Assembly: GCA_949825065.1 (NCBI GenBank)
Contig: OX463862.1
Coordinates: 13,015,592 to 13,079,591, forward strand
From: Odontocerum albicorne
Taxonomy: Eukaryota; Arthropoda; Insecta; Trichoptera; Odontoceridae
DNA: 64,000 nucleotides
Direction: 5' to 3'
A program made the translations under genes and the position numbers. The notes under the pieces were generated by a model that saw only the letters and a program-made list of their open reading frames with translations, was not told the origin of the DNA and did not search any database. This document shows positions 21,883 to 32,206 of the stretch, one piece after another; position 1 is the first letter of the stretch, and each line of letters begins with the position of its first letter.

Positions 21883-22458
21883 CCTTTTCCTTACTGTGCT
21901 AAAAAAATCCGCCCGTTCCGGTGCTGTGTATTGAATACACATGTAAAAATGAGCGATTTTTTATCGAAAAAATAAGAATATTCATAGCCAATCGCTTAAA
22001 TTAGTTAAATTTGAAGTCAAAAATGATAATAATTGAAATTTAATTGCTGAAAACATGAAAAAAAAACATCGAACGTTCACAAAACGGGTGAGACGACCAC
22101 CTCGAACGAAAGCACACTGGCTACTGAGCGTGTCAAGCGAGCGAACTGAGATTCTATTTCTTGAGTTCTCATATACCGAAGTCGCTTCCTCACCCATAGC
22201 GGTTTTTTAGAATGAATATGCCTACGTCACACACTGGCACACGTTTGATTGTATTGGTGAATTTATTCCCGATTTTCACAAAATATCTCTGATGTGGCCG
22301 ATAAGTGCTAATTAATATTAATATTATTTTTTCATTCAATGCGTAAATGTATTACGGAGGAATACCTAAAATCTGAACCTAGTATTTATTATATTTATAG
22401 ACATATTAAAGTTTTTAGAAGCAATGTGCACTAGTTACACATCACAGGACAGGAAGGG
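21883..22458. mobile_element. piggyBac-type MITE (family P), copy 3, inverted
   Basis: Inverted relative to copies 1 and 2. The left flank is TTAA (21879-21882) and the right flank is TTAT. Subterminal TGTGTATTGAATACACA is intact; the other palindrome is one base off (TGTGCACTAGTTACACA). Confidence 0.82.
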
Positions 22459-22574
22459 TTATTAAAAATACATACTCGTACACGTACGGTCCGCGAGCCT
22501 TTACCCAATATCGGTTTCGGTACGCGGCCCAAAAACGTTGGTTACCCCTGATTATACATGGATCAGTTTTCTCT

Positions 22575-23180
22575 TTGCGTATGCTTGTGGAAAAAGGTAT
22601 AGCAAAAAATAAAAAGGTATATTGTGAGTTTGTCGACTTTGAAAAAGCATATGACCGCGTGATAAGGTGCAAGCTATGGAAAATATTGAATGAATATGGT
22701 GTTGAATGTAAATTAATGCGTGGTATTGCGTCATTATACGCCAAGAGTAGAAGGTGTATTAGAATGAACGGTGCTTTGACTGAGTGGTTCAATATTTTAA
22801 AAGGTGTTTAGCAAGGATGTGTTGTATCACCTTGGTTGTTGAATATTTACATAACTCAATGAGCGGTAGCATACAAATATCGAAAAGGAATGTATGATAT
22901 ACTAGTTGCTGTATGCTGATGACATGGCGGTGTTGGCGGAGAGTGAAGATGAATTGCAGAGTTTGATAAGTATATTGTATGAGAGATGCTGAGGAAGAGA
23001 AAGATCTGAGAATGAATGTTGCGAAATCCAAAGTCACGGTGATAGAAAAGTGTGAAAGGAAAGGTAAACGTGATGCATCGGGGAAAATTGAAAGATTAGA
23101 ACAAGTTGGAGCATTATGCTATTGTATTTAGGTAATATTGTATTAGATGACGGATGAGTTACGAGGGATATTGAATGTGG
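22575..23180 (+). pseudogene. LINE family D reverse transcriptase fragment
   Basis: Broken palm domain of a non-LTR reverse transcriptase. It has motif A FVDFEKAYDRV at about 22630, NGALTEWFNILKGV then a stop inside motif B (QGCVVSPWLLNIY), and motif C YADDMAVLAESEDEL at about 22911-22955, where the catalytic YADD is intact. Downstream frames read VAKSKVTVIEKCER, the same segment seen at 520-745 and, on the minus strand, at 52925-52970. At least one stop and two frame changes make it inactive. Cut by a LINE A insertion at 23284. Confidence 0.82.
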
Positions 23181-23283
23181 TGTAGCTAGCGACAGTAAAA
23201 AAAGTAAACGGGGCATTAAACCATACATACTCAATACTTCCTGAAAGTACCTCGAGGTATTACTAATACTATACGAGTCGTAT

Positions 23284-23536
23284 GAGATGGTATGGGCACG
23301 TTGGACGCAGAGCACCCGATCACATTGTGAACCAGGCAATCACCATGGATCTTCCTCGAATAACAACCAGAGGAAGACAAAAGAATTCATGGGTGGTGCA
23401 AAAAGATAACCTGATGCAGAGGCACGGCCTGGGGGGGCGTAGTCCGGGACAGAAGAGCATACAACCTGAGGACGAGGAGAGCTGACCCCAACAGTCTTCG
23501 CAGACAATGAGTTGGGATGGAGCCAGGGAGAAGAAG
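23284..23536 (+). mobile_element. 5'-truncated LINE family A with 13-bp target duplication
   Basis: Begins within the RWYGHVGRR coding block and ends GCCAGGGAGAAGAAG. Flanks 23271-23283 and 23537-23549 are identical (ATACGAGTCGTAT). Confidence 0.9.
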
Positions 23537-23555
23537 ATACGAGTCGTATTTTTGC

Positions 23556-23650
23556 GTCATAAAAAAGTGGAATAAACAGTGTTTGTTAAAAATAAATTAC
23601 AATGTCTTTAAACCTCCACAACGTTAATGCCTTAACTATAAACAACACTT
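23556..23650 (+). repeat. Fold-back family F, half unit
   Basis: Starts near the point that follows the ACCGTC segment of other copies (here GCGTCATAAAAAAGTGG) and runs to CCTTAACTATAAACAA. The hammerhead-like part is absent. Confidence 0.55.
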
Positions 23651-23689
23651 CTAAAATGATTTTGAGCAACATACATACATACGTAGAGC

Positions 23690-23880
23690 GTAAGACTTTC
23701 CTATCTTGACACACATATTTCGCCTCTTTCACATCCATACAACTTCTATGATTTCTCAGATATTTTACGTTTCCTTATTTCAAAAATATCATCCACTTGA
23801 TACAATCATACTTTCCTTAATCTTCCTCTACCACGCCTTCCACTCACATATCTCGACTATCTCCATATCAAGAAGTTCAA
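23690..23880 (-). mobile_element. LINE family D fragment
   Basis: Complement of the family D C-terminal region (CTTTCCTATCTTGACACACA, TCTTCCTCTACCACGCCTTC). Confidence 0.6.
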
Positions 23881-24107
23881 AATCCTTTATAAAATAAGTA
23901 TTTCATATATGGCAAATTCTAGATTGTAAATTTGATATCAAGTTGAAATCACAAGATTGAAAAGAATTTACCCGATTGCAAAAGATGACGTGAGAATATG
24001 TGATGTGTTGCTATACAAAGGGTTCTGCTATCACCAGATTGGAGCTACAGTCTGAGCATGGGCTCAGAAAGAAAATTGAATTTTTCACGCATATACTGAA
24101 GACATTA

Positions 24108-24832
24108 ATTGAATAGGTGCCGCGAATAAGGTGGTAACTAACAAAACTTGTATTTTACAGTATTCAAGAAAAACACTTTTTTTATTAAGTGTCGATATTT
24201 TAATAGTTTTTTTTAATCAAAAGATATATTTTCACACACACACTTTATTTAAAAGAAATTAAAATACCAAACTATATCCAAAACAACAGAAAAACATGAA
24301 AAACACTCTAAACACGTGGAATAACGTGGTCCGCGAATGCAGTTACAACGTTATTCCACAACTCTTATATAAAACAAACAAGTTGTGTTGTTACAACTTT
24401 TATATGAAAAATCAATCATGTACGTTAGTTGCCACGTTATTCCACTGACCTCTTCTGATCTTCTTTTACTCGTTACTTCTTTGCCTTTTCTGCTTATATG
24501 ATATAGGATTGTCCGCTGTTTCTCAGTTTCTTCCGTTTATTATCTGACCATTCTGCAACCCTTGGTTGTCGTTTTTTTTTACCGAAATCAAGATTATTTT
24601 CTACATTAGCAGAGTGAACGACGGGCGCCTCTTCAGACATGTTGATACTTGAAACCACGTTATTCCACTGAGCGCGCGCAAAAATCCAACAGCAATGTTA
24701 GCTTATCAGTAGAAACGAAATAGAGAATATTTTTATAGAAGGGACGTAACCACATAGCACGGTATTTCACAAAAAACTTGGATTGTGAAAAAATGTTAGT
24801 TACAACCTTATTCGCGGCACATATTCAATTGT
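24108..24832 (-). mobile_element. DNA transposon of unassigned family with basic-protein remnant
   Basis: Inverted ends of over 30 bp: AATTGAATAGGTGCCGCGAA at the left and the complement of AATTGAATATGTGCCGCGAA at the right, continuing through AAGGTNGTAACTAACA. The interior repeats ACGTTATTCCAC about four times. The minus strand opens at an ATG near 24640 (MSEEAPVVHSANVENN) with a Lys/Arg-rich KKKRQPRVAEWSDNKRKK segment, then a stop. Similar basic N-termini occur in insect proteins of transposon type, but I cannot name the family. Confidence 0.6.
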
Positions 24833-24880
24833 CATTTATACACATCTTTAAATTATTTATAAATACCATTTAACTACTCT

Positions 24881-25270
24881 GGGCTCACTTGTTTTTCTCT
24901 ATGAATATCATTAGAACACTCGGGGCTCACTTGTTTTTCTCTATAAATATAATTAGACCACTCTGGGCTCACTTGTTTTTCTCTATAAATATCATTAGAA
25001 CACTCTGGGTTCACTTGTTTTACTCTATAAATATCATTAGACAACTGGGCTCACTTTTTTTTCTCTATAAATAGCATTAGACCACTCTGGGCTCACTTGT
25101 TTTCTTCTATAAATATAATTAGACCACTCTGGGCTCACTTGTTTTCTTCTATAAATATCATAAGACCACTCTGGGCTCACTTGTTTTTCTCTAGAAATAT
25201 CATTAGACCACTCTGGGCTCACTTGTTTTTCTCTATAAATATCATTACACCACTCTGGGCTCACTTGTTT
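24881..25270. repeat. 42-bp minisatellite, about 9 copies
   Basis: Unit GGGCTCACTTGTTTTTCTCT plus TATAAATATCATTAGACCACTC. Because 42 is divisible by three, both strands stay open and give repetitive frames; these are not genes. Confidence 0.92.
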
Positions 25271-26329
25271 TTTTATCAATCCAAAGATATTCTAAAGAGT
25301 ACATTAATGGGCGATTTTATCACCCAGCAAAAGTTTTTATGAATGCCTTTTCAATACTCATATTAAAGTAATATTTATCACCACTGCTTCTGGAATCTTG
25401 TTCACAACGGGAAACTATGGAATGAGAGGACTCAAAAAGTCGACCACGCATAGTGGACATGGAACTAGCAGAAATAATCTGCCTCTGGTTAATGGCAAAG
25501 CTAAATTCTCTACTATAAAAAAGACCAATGAACTTTTTATTCCTCATCAACAAAAGCATCCTGAATGCCAATATTTTAAATGAATAATTTAAATATTTGT
25601 GTTTGCGAAGTCAACAACAAAAGAGCAAAGTGGCATTTGCACAGATAAAATGCACAATGGCATTAAAAAAAAGTGCTAATTAATCGGTACTGTATTATTG
25701 ATTGCTTGACAGCGGAGAGAGAGAGAATGAATGCAAAAAGAGAAATCTGTTTGACCACACAGATCTGATGTTTTAAGCCATTCAATTTTACATGCTTCAT
25801 TTTTAGAGATATATCAAATTCACCAATTTATTAAAAAATTTCCTATTTGAAAATAATATATTTACTCTAGATTTTAAGATAATATAGTGAAACAGGCCAA
25901 TAAAAACCATGTACGAGTACATACATCATCGTATAAATAGGCCAAAACCGATACGACGTTTGTCGTCAAAGAAAGAATACGAGAATTGAATTTTGAATAC
26001 AAGAGAGCGAGAGAGGATTACTTGGATTCTCTCCGAAAGTAATTCGAAATTTGAATATCGGTGGGTCCGTGATACTGAACGAATTTTAAATACCTAGCTA
26101 ACAATTTTTGAACCGGTGTAAAGGGGGACGGTGTATAAATGATACGAGTATATATAAACAAATTTTACATTTATGAATATATATTTTCATAAATGTAGAA
26201 TTTGTTTTGCTTCCGTGAATATTTCACGGGTTACAACTAGTTACACAGTAATCCTCCTATTTACGCTGGACTAATTGTTTCCAATGCGTAAATGAAAACC
26301 AGATAAATAGACCCATTGAATGCTGTGTA
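25271..26329. other. No gene recognised
   Basis: Frames at 25320-25583 on both strands show no known domain. 25900-26170 has a short palindrome ACAAATTTTACATTTATGAA / its complement around 26160-26205. Confidence 0.35.
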
Positions 26330-27215
26330 AAAAAAATGGGATCTTATATATAATATATTGTCAGATACTCTATCCTTACTAAGTTAAAAAATGGGATCAT
26401 ATATATAATATATTGCCAGATACTCTATCCTTACTTGGTTAAAAAATGGGATCTTATATATAATATACTGCCAAATACTCTATCCTTACTTAGTTAAAAA
26501 ATGGGATCTTATATATAATATATTTCCAGATACTCTATCCTTACTTAGTTAAAAAATGGGATCTTATATATAATATACTGCCAGATACTCTATCCTTACT
26601 TAGTTAAAAAAAGGGGTCTTATATATAATATATTGCCAGATACTCTATCCTTACTTAGTTAAAAAATGGGATCTTATATATAATATACTGCCAGATACTC
26701 TATCCTTACTTAGTTAAAAAATGGGATCTTATATATAATATATTGCCAGATACTCTATCCTTACTTAGTTAAAAAATGGGATCTTATATATAATATACTG
26801 CCAGATACTCTATCCTTACTTAGTTAAAAAATGGGATCTTATATATAATATATTTCCAGATACTCTATCCTTACTTAGTTAAAAAATGGGATCTTATATA
26901 TAATATACTGCCAGATACTCTATCCTTACTTAGTTAAAAAAAGGGGTCTTATATATAATATATTGCCAGATACTCTATCCTTACTTAGTTAAAAACTGGG
27001 ATCTTATATATAATATACTGCCAGATACTCTATCCTTACTTAGTTAAAAAATGGGATCTTATATATAATATATTTCCAGATACTCTATCCTTACTTAGTT
27101 AAAAAATGGGATCTTATACATAATAAACTGCCAGATACTCTATCCTTACTTAGTTAAAAAAAGGGGTCTTATATATAATATATTGCCAGATACTCTATCC
27201 TTACTTAGTTAAAAA
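26330..27215. repeat. 55-bp satellite, 16 copies, with higher-order structure
   Basis: Unit AAAAAATGGGATCTTATATA + TAATATAYTGCCAGATACTC + TATCCTTACTTAGTT. Variants recur in a four-unit order (ACTGCC, ATTTCC, ACTGCC, GGGGTC..ATTGCC), so a 220-bp higher-order repeat is present at least three times. Confidence 0.93.
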
Positions 27216-27369
27216 AAAGGCTTAAGTTATTTTTCTAATAAGTTTATATAAGTGGTTACTGATAACTAATATAACACTCATTTTGATTTAAAATTTACAA
27301 TTTACTGTACATACAATTTGATGAATTTTCTATAGCATACAACACTAGCGGACATAACACAATATACTA

Positions 27370-27933
27370 TACTTCGGAAAGTCTAGGATGAACCGTGCGA
27401 CGTTTGTCACAAAGGGATTGGGTGAAATCGTTTTTTTTTTACAAATCGAATAGTTTTTTTACAAATCGAAAAATTGTTTTTCTCTAAACTGACGTTTTAA
27501 TTCCTAATTTTCATTATACTGACTTTCTAATGTATTGTATGATTTGTATGTACCTTTAAATACGCCAAGATCCACTATGAATTAATACTAATTACGAACA
27601 TTTAATTAAAATCGATTTTCGAAATCGATTTTTGGAAATCCAATTATCGAATACCCCATCCCTAGCCAATGCAGACTAACGTAGTGACTTTTGACAAACG
27701 TCACCAAATATTATTTGATTTTAACTACCATATTTTTTCTAATTTGTGACAAGATGTATTAATTTGTCATTATTGTTAGTTTTATGTAATGTATTTACCT
27801 AAATAACTTGTTATTTATTAGAATCGATAGAATAAAGTTGATAAAATAATTAAAATTACTGAACATCGTTACAAGGTTGTATTGGGGAAAATTTGTGAGC
27901 TGTCATACGGTTCATCCCAGATTTTCCGAACTA
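27370..27933 (+). mobile_element. MITE family X, long form, copy 1
   Basis: Starts TACTTCGGAAAGTCTAGGAT, ends with the complement of TAGTTCGGAAAATCTGGGAT, TA flanks. The right 150 bp matches the short X elements; the left 400 bp is shared only with 28296-28874. Confidence 0.8.
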
Positions 27934-28295
27934 TAAGTGATAAATAAAACAGGGGAACCCCCATGGTCATACGAATTTAATAGTAAATACCATGCCTAAG
28001 AAACGATTTTTAATTTTATTTAATAACAATTTATTATATGGTAACATAATTCATATCGGCAGGTTCGTACGTTTCTCTCATTACGTACAGTTTATTTCAT
28101 TCTGTTGAATGGCGGCGAGTCCTCTCGGCAGGAAAAACATCCTCTCCATAACCATACAAAGAATAAGCAAAGAAAACAAAACAACACTTCTGAGTTTGTG
28201 TGTAGGAACTTGTCTTTAAACTGGTTTTAATAAAAATCAAAATTGACTTAAAAAAGAGTAAAACAATTTTAGAATAAGTCAAGAAAAAGTCACTA
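27934..28295. other. Spacer between inverted X elements
   Basis: 362 bp without recognisable gene. The minus-strand frame 28097-28315 has no domain. Confidence 0.4.
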
Positions 28296-28874
28296 TACTT
28301 GAGAAAATGTAGCATGGTTCCTGTGAAAATTCACAAATTTTCCCCAATACAACCTTGTAACGATGTTCAGTAATTTTAATTATTTTATCAACTTTAATAT
28401 AAGCCTCGATTCTAATAAATAGCAAGTTATTTAGGTAAATACATTAATTACATAAAACTAACAATATTGACAAATTAATACACCTTGTTACAAATAAGCA
28501 AAAATGTAGCAGTTTGTTAAAATCAAATAATACTTGGTGACGTTTGTCAAAAGTCACTACGACGTTAGTCCACATTGGCTAGGGATGGGGTATACGATAA
28601 TTGGATTTTCCATATTTTTATACCTAAAATTAAATGTTCGTAATTAGTATTAATTCATAGTGGATCTTGGCCTATTTAAAGATAGATACAAATCATACAA
28701 TACATTAGAAAGTCAGTATAATGAAAATTAGGAATTAAAACGTCAGTTTAGAGAAAAACAATTATTCGATTTAAAAAAAACGATTCGATTTAAAAAAAAA
28801 AAACGATTTTACCCCATCCCTTTGAGACATGCTATTTCAAATGTCGCAGGGACCATCCTTCATTTTCTCAAGTA
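28296..28874 (-). mobile_element. MITE family X, long form, copy 2 (inverted)
   Basis: Opposite orientation to 27370-27933, ends TACTTGAGAAAATGTAGCAT and its complement, flanked by TA. The two form a 1.5-kb inverted repeat. Confidence 0.8.
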
Positions 28875-29159
28875 TACATATTATTAATACCTAGTTATTT
28901 GGAAAAGGTCATCTTTCATTCAGCTTCGGTGCTTGATGGATGGAAGAAAGCATCCCTAATCACCTCGTTGTGTGACTCTCTCTCATACTCGCTGCTCGAT
29001 GCCTCATCAGGGCCATGAACTAATTTGTTTTCCCTTCTGCAAACATTGCAGATGTGCAACAGTAGTAATAACAGTAGTAATAATACAACCTGAGTCGTTC
29101 AACCAAATGTGCAACAGTAGTAGTAACAATAGTAATAATACAGCCTGAGTCGTTCAACC
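28875..29159. repeat. Short tandem duplication
   Basis: TGTGCAACAGTAGTAATAAC..CCTGAGTCGTTCAACCAAA occurs twice in tandem, at about 29053-29108 and 29109-29161. Confidence 0.7.
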
Positions 29160-29665
29160 AAATCCATAATTCGTATACATAAATACTCACAACATGGACC
29201 TAAAGCTCCGCAAGCAATTGGTCAAAACATATGTGTGGAGTATTTTGATGTATGGTTGCGAGACATGGGGCATAGGCGAAAGAGATTGAAAAAGATTGGA
29301 GGCCTTCGAGATGTGGACTTATAGACGAATCCTAAGGATTTCCTGGAGAGGCCACATTAAAAATGACGAGGTTCTCAGCAGGATCGAAGAAACCAGGCAC
29401 CTGTCAAACACCATATCGAAAAGGCGTGCAGAATGGATGGGTCATATGCTGCGACATGAAAATCTCCTGCACAATATACTGGAGGGAATGATTGAGGGGT
29501 CGATTGGCAAAGGGCGTCCTCGCCGAGAGTATCGGGAGCAAATATGCCATGATATGGACTGCACCTCCTATACAGAAATCAAGAGGATCGCTGAAGACCG
29601 AGCAGAGTGAAAGAGGAGATGCAGGGCTTTGCTGCTAACCAATCCCCAGGATTGAAACTGAAGAA
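29160..29665 (+). mobile_element. LINE family B C-terminal remnant
   Basis: Reads LRKQLVKTYVWSILMYGCET, then a stop, [37 protein letters not shown] and IAEDRAE, the standard C-terminal blocks of a common insect endonuclease-reverse transcriptase LINE. It ends in a GAAGAAGAAGAAG tail. Confidence 0.82.
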
Positions 29666-30054
29666 GAAGAAGAAATACTCACATGGAAGACCTTAATGAC
29701 TTATTTGGTAAGATGCCAATTCCCATATGATAGTCGATTTTTTTAATTAAAAACAGGGTTTCAGTCTGGTAAAATGGTTCATCTGATAACAATACTTACA
29801 CTGGATTGTGCGAGTGTTGTTACATCTTCACGAGCGGTAGTATTGCCAACATGTGTGATAACGAACTGTGAGTTCTGTGTCTACTCCAGTGGTTCTAAGG
29901 CCTTAAGACTCTTTTAATGATACTAAAGACAATTCTGTCTCCCGGTCTCGCTCTTCAATATGTGCGAATCCCGGCAACATACAAATGAATTAATATAGGA
30001 GTTAAATACAATCTTTTTTGCTCTGACTACATCTAAAATGATATATTTCAGGAA
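29666..30054. other. No gene seen
   Basis: Nothing recognisable apart from AT-rich sequence. Confidence 0.4.
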
Positions 30055-30565
30055 AAAAAGGTATAATGTAACCAATCATCATGTAAATTTGTACACAAAA
30101 AATGTATAATGTAACCAATCATCGTGTAAATTTGTACACAAAAAAGGTATAACGTAACCAATCATCATGTAAATTTGTACACAAAAAAGGTATAACGTAA
30201 CCAATCATCATGTAAATTTGTACACAAAAAAGGTATAACGTAACCAATCATCATGTAAATTTGTACGCAAAAAAGGTATAACGTAACCAATCATGTAAAT
30301 TTGTACACAAAAAAGGTATAACGTAACCAATCATCATGTAAATTTGTACACAAAAAGGTATAACGTAACCAATCATCATGTAAATTTGTACACAAAAAGG
30401 TATAACGTAACCAATCATGTAAATTTGTACACAAAAAAGGTATAACGTAACCAATCAGCATGTAAATTTGTACACAAAAAAGGTATAACGTTACCAATCA
30501 TCATGTAAATATGTACACAAAAAAAGTATAACGTAACCAATAATTATGTAAATTTGTACACAAAA
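30055..30565. repeat. 43-bp minisatellite, about 12 copies
   Basis: Unit AAAAAAGGTATAACGTAACC + AATCATCATGTAAATTTGTACAC, with copies shortened to 40-42 bp by loss of CATs or As. Confidence 0.92.
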
Positions 30566-31149
30566 ATATATTAAATTATCAGTTGAAAAAATACACGTCT
30601 TTATTTTAAATAATTATTTGAATAACTTAGACAAAACATGTATTATTCAAAGTGAATTGTAGTTTTTCCCAATCTCTTAAAAATCTCATGATGGTGGTTA
30701 CAATCAAAATTAAAATGAAATGACATCTCAATTACTCTGCGCTTGAAACATAACTTAATTTGTATGTCTATTGTGTTGTTATTAACCAAAAGAGCTGGTT
30801 TAATTATGAAGTATTTTTCAACAAGTGTCAAATAATCTATTGTACAGAATATATTTGTACAAGTCATCAAAAACATTGCCATAATTAATAAATTAAAGGT
30901 TTTTATCCAAACTAGTGTTTTTTTTATGTACATTATTAAGTGGGTGAATTGTGTGACTCTGATTTTTGTTATATATTTTTCTAAATATTTTTTTGAGTGT
31001 CATTCTTTTTTAAATTCCTTTCATAACATATGCAGGATGCACTCCTAGGCCTTCTGAGCTTCTGCGCTGTTGTGTGCTTGTACGTAGGTACATCTTTCTG
31101 ATTGTAGAATCATAATTTATGGAATAGAGTTTAGAATATAGATGACACA
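30566..31149. other. No gene seen
   Basis: AT-rich; the minus-strand frame 30643-30933 is not recognisable. Confidence 0.35.
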
Positions 31150-31290
31150 AACAAACCCTTAGAATTATTGCAGACAAAACCACTTAGGTTACAAACTCTC
31201 GTATTTGAGAAATATTTGAAACAGACAATACTGTGAGATGGGGTAGAAGACACTGGATGGTGTTATTGTTAACGCAGGAAGAAGTTATCT
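31150..31290 (+). mobile_element. LINE fragment, same family as 57300-57530
   Basis: Across two frames: a PLRLQTLVFEKYLKQTIL segment then RWGRRHWM, the usual RIREIxxxxDIVRWxxRRHW block of an insect LINE C-terminus. Confidence 0.5.
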
Positions 31291-31544
31291 GGTGCGAAAG
31301 ACAAGGATTTTATAAGGTTTCCTGGAACGGTTGTTTTTCTACCAAGACAGCTCATCGCCATTCTCCAGAATGGAAGGAAAATATGAACCTGTCAAGAACG
31401 ATTATGTTTCCATGCTATAAATTGTTATTAAAAAAATACATGTATAAAAGCTTTGTCAAAGAAAAAATCAAATTAAACTCTCAAATAAGGGTCATTTTAG
31501 TTTTATTTATAAGGGGTAGCTGAATTCAAATGACATTCTTTACA

Positions 31545-31780
31545 TAGCGCCGTTTAAAGCAAACTCTCCTCAAGGGCGCTCTAACTCGGGACTGGAAACT
31601 CATTATTATTAAACAAATCCCCTCTGCCAGCTATAGTAGCGCCCGAGCGAGTCATGTATAACACTTTCTATGTATACAGTACAACCTTGTGGAATTATTT
31701 CCATTTGGCAATCTCTTCCAACCAACCAGAAAGATGTTTATGAGGCCTTGAATGAAAACCAGACTAAGTTTGAATATCAG
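31545..31780 (-). repeat. SINE2 fragment followed by SINE1 fragment
   Basis: 31545-31612 is SINE2 (complement of GAGTTAGAGCGCCCTTGAGG and CGGCGCTATGTAAA). 31674-31780 is the body of SINE1 (complement of CTGGTTGGTTGGAAGAGATT) without its tRNA-like head. Confidence 0.65.
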
Positions 31781-32146
31781 GTGTCAAACAAGATTTGCCT
31801 TAGAACTTTTGATGACAACTGATGTACACTTTCTAAATACATGTACATTAATTAAAGTTAATCTACATGAATCTTTATTCATCATTACGAAAAAATAATA
31901 GCCGTCATCAATAAATGTATAATTCAACTTATTAAAAGGATTTGAAACAAAATCACAACTGTTGATATGTCACAGCAAAGGTGACAAATTAACATATAGT
32001 AACGATCAAAACACAATTTAATTTCAACAAAAATCAACAATTATATAATATTAAAGTTTTCAATATACATATACTAAATTAAAAATACGAATTTGGCTAC
32101 AGATAAATGCGATTTGTTTAGTAAAAATCTCTCTTATAGTGTATAC

Positions 32147-32206
32147 CTTGCTCTTTACTTCGACGCACTGGCTGTCAATTCTAGCAGCAATTTTGTTCTT
32201 CGACAT
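32147..32206 (-). CDS. par-6: Par-6 first coding exon
   Basis: ATG at 32206 opens MSKNKIAARIDSQCVEVKSK, exactly 20 codons, then donor GTATAC. The MSKNK start and EVKSK end are shared with known insect Par-6 proteins. The Lys-rich EVKSK-F junction contributes the basic patch that contacts the acidic face of the aPKC PB1 domain. The reading continues in phase 0 into the PB1 exon at 15747, across a 16.4-kb intron packed with transposons. The start is chosen because the family begins here and the upstream sequence has stops. Confidence 0.95.

Noticed and set aside
22575..23180. Host gene encoding a reverse transcriptase
   Set aside because: A stop lies inside motif B and frames change downstream; it is a decayed LINE.
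24889..25342. Repetitive open frames on both strands
   Set aside because: Artefact of a 42-bp tandem repeat whose period is divisible by three; no start context or domain.
26330..27215. CRISPR-like regular repeat spacing
   Set aside because: Units are contiguous with no unique spacers; eukaryotic satellite.
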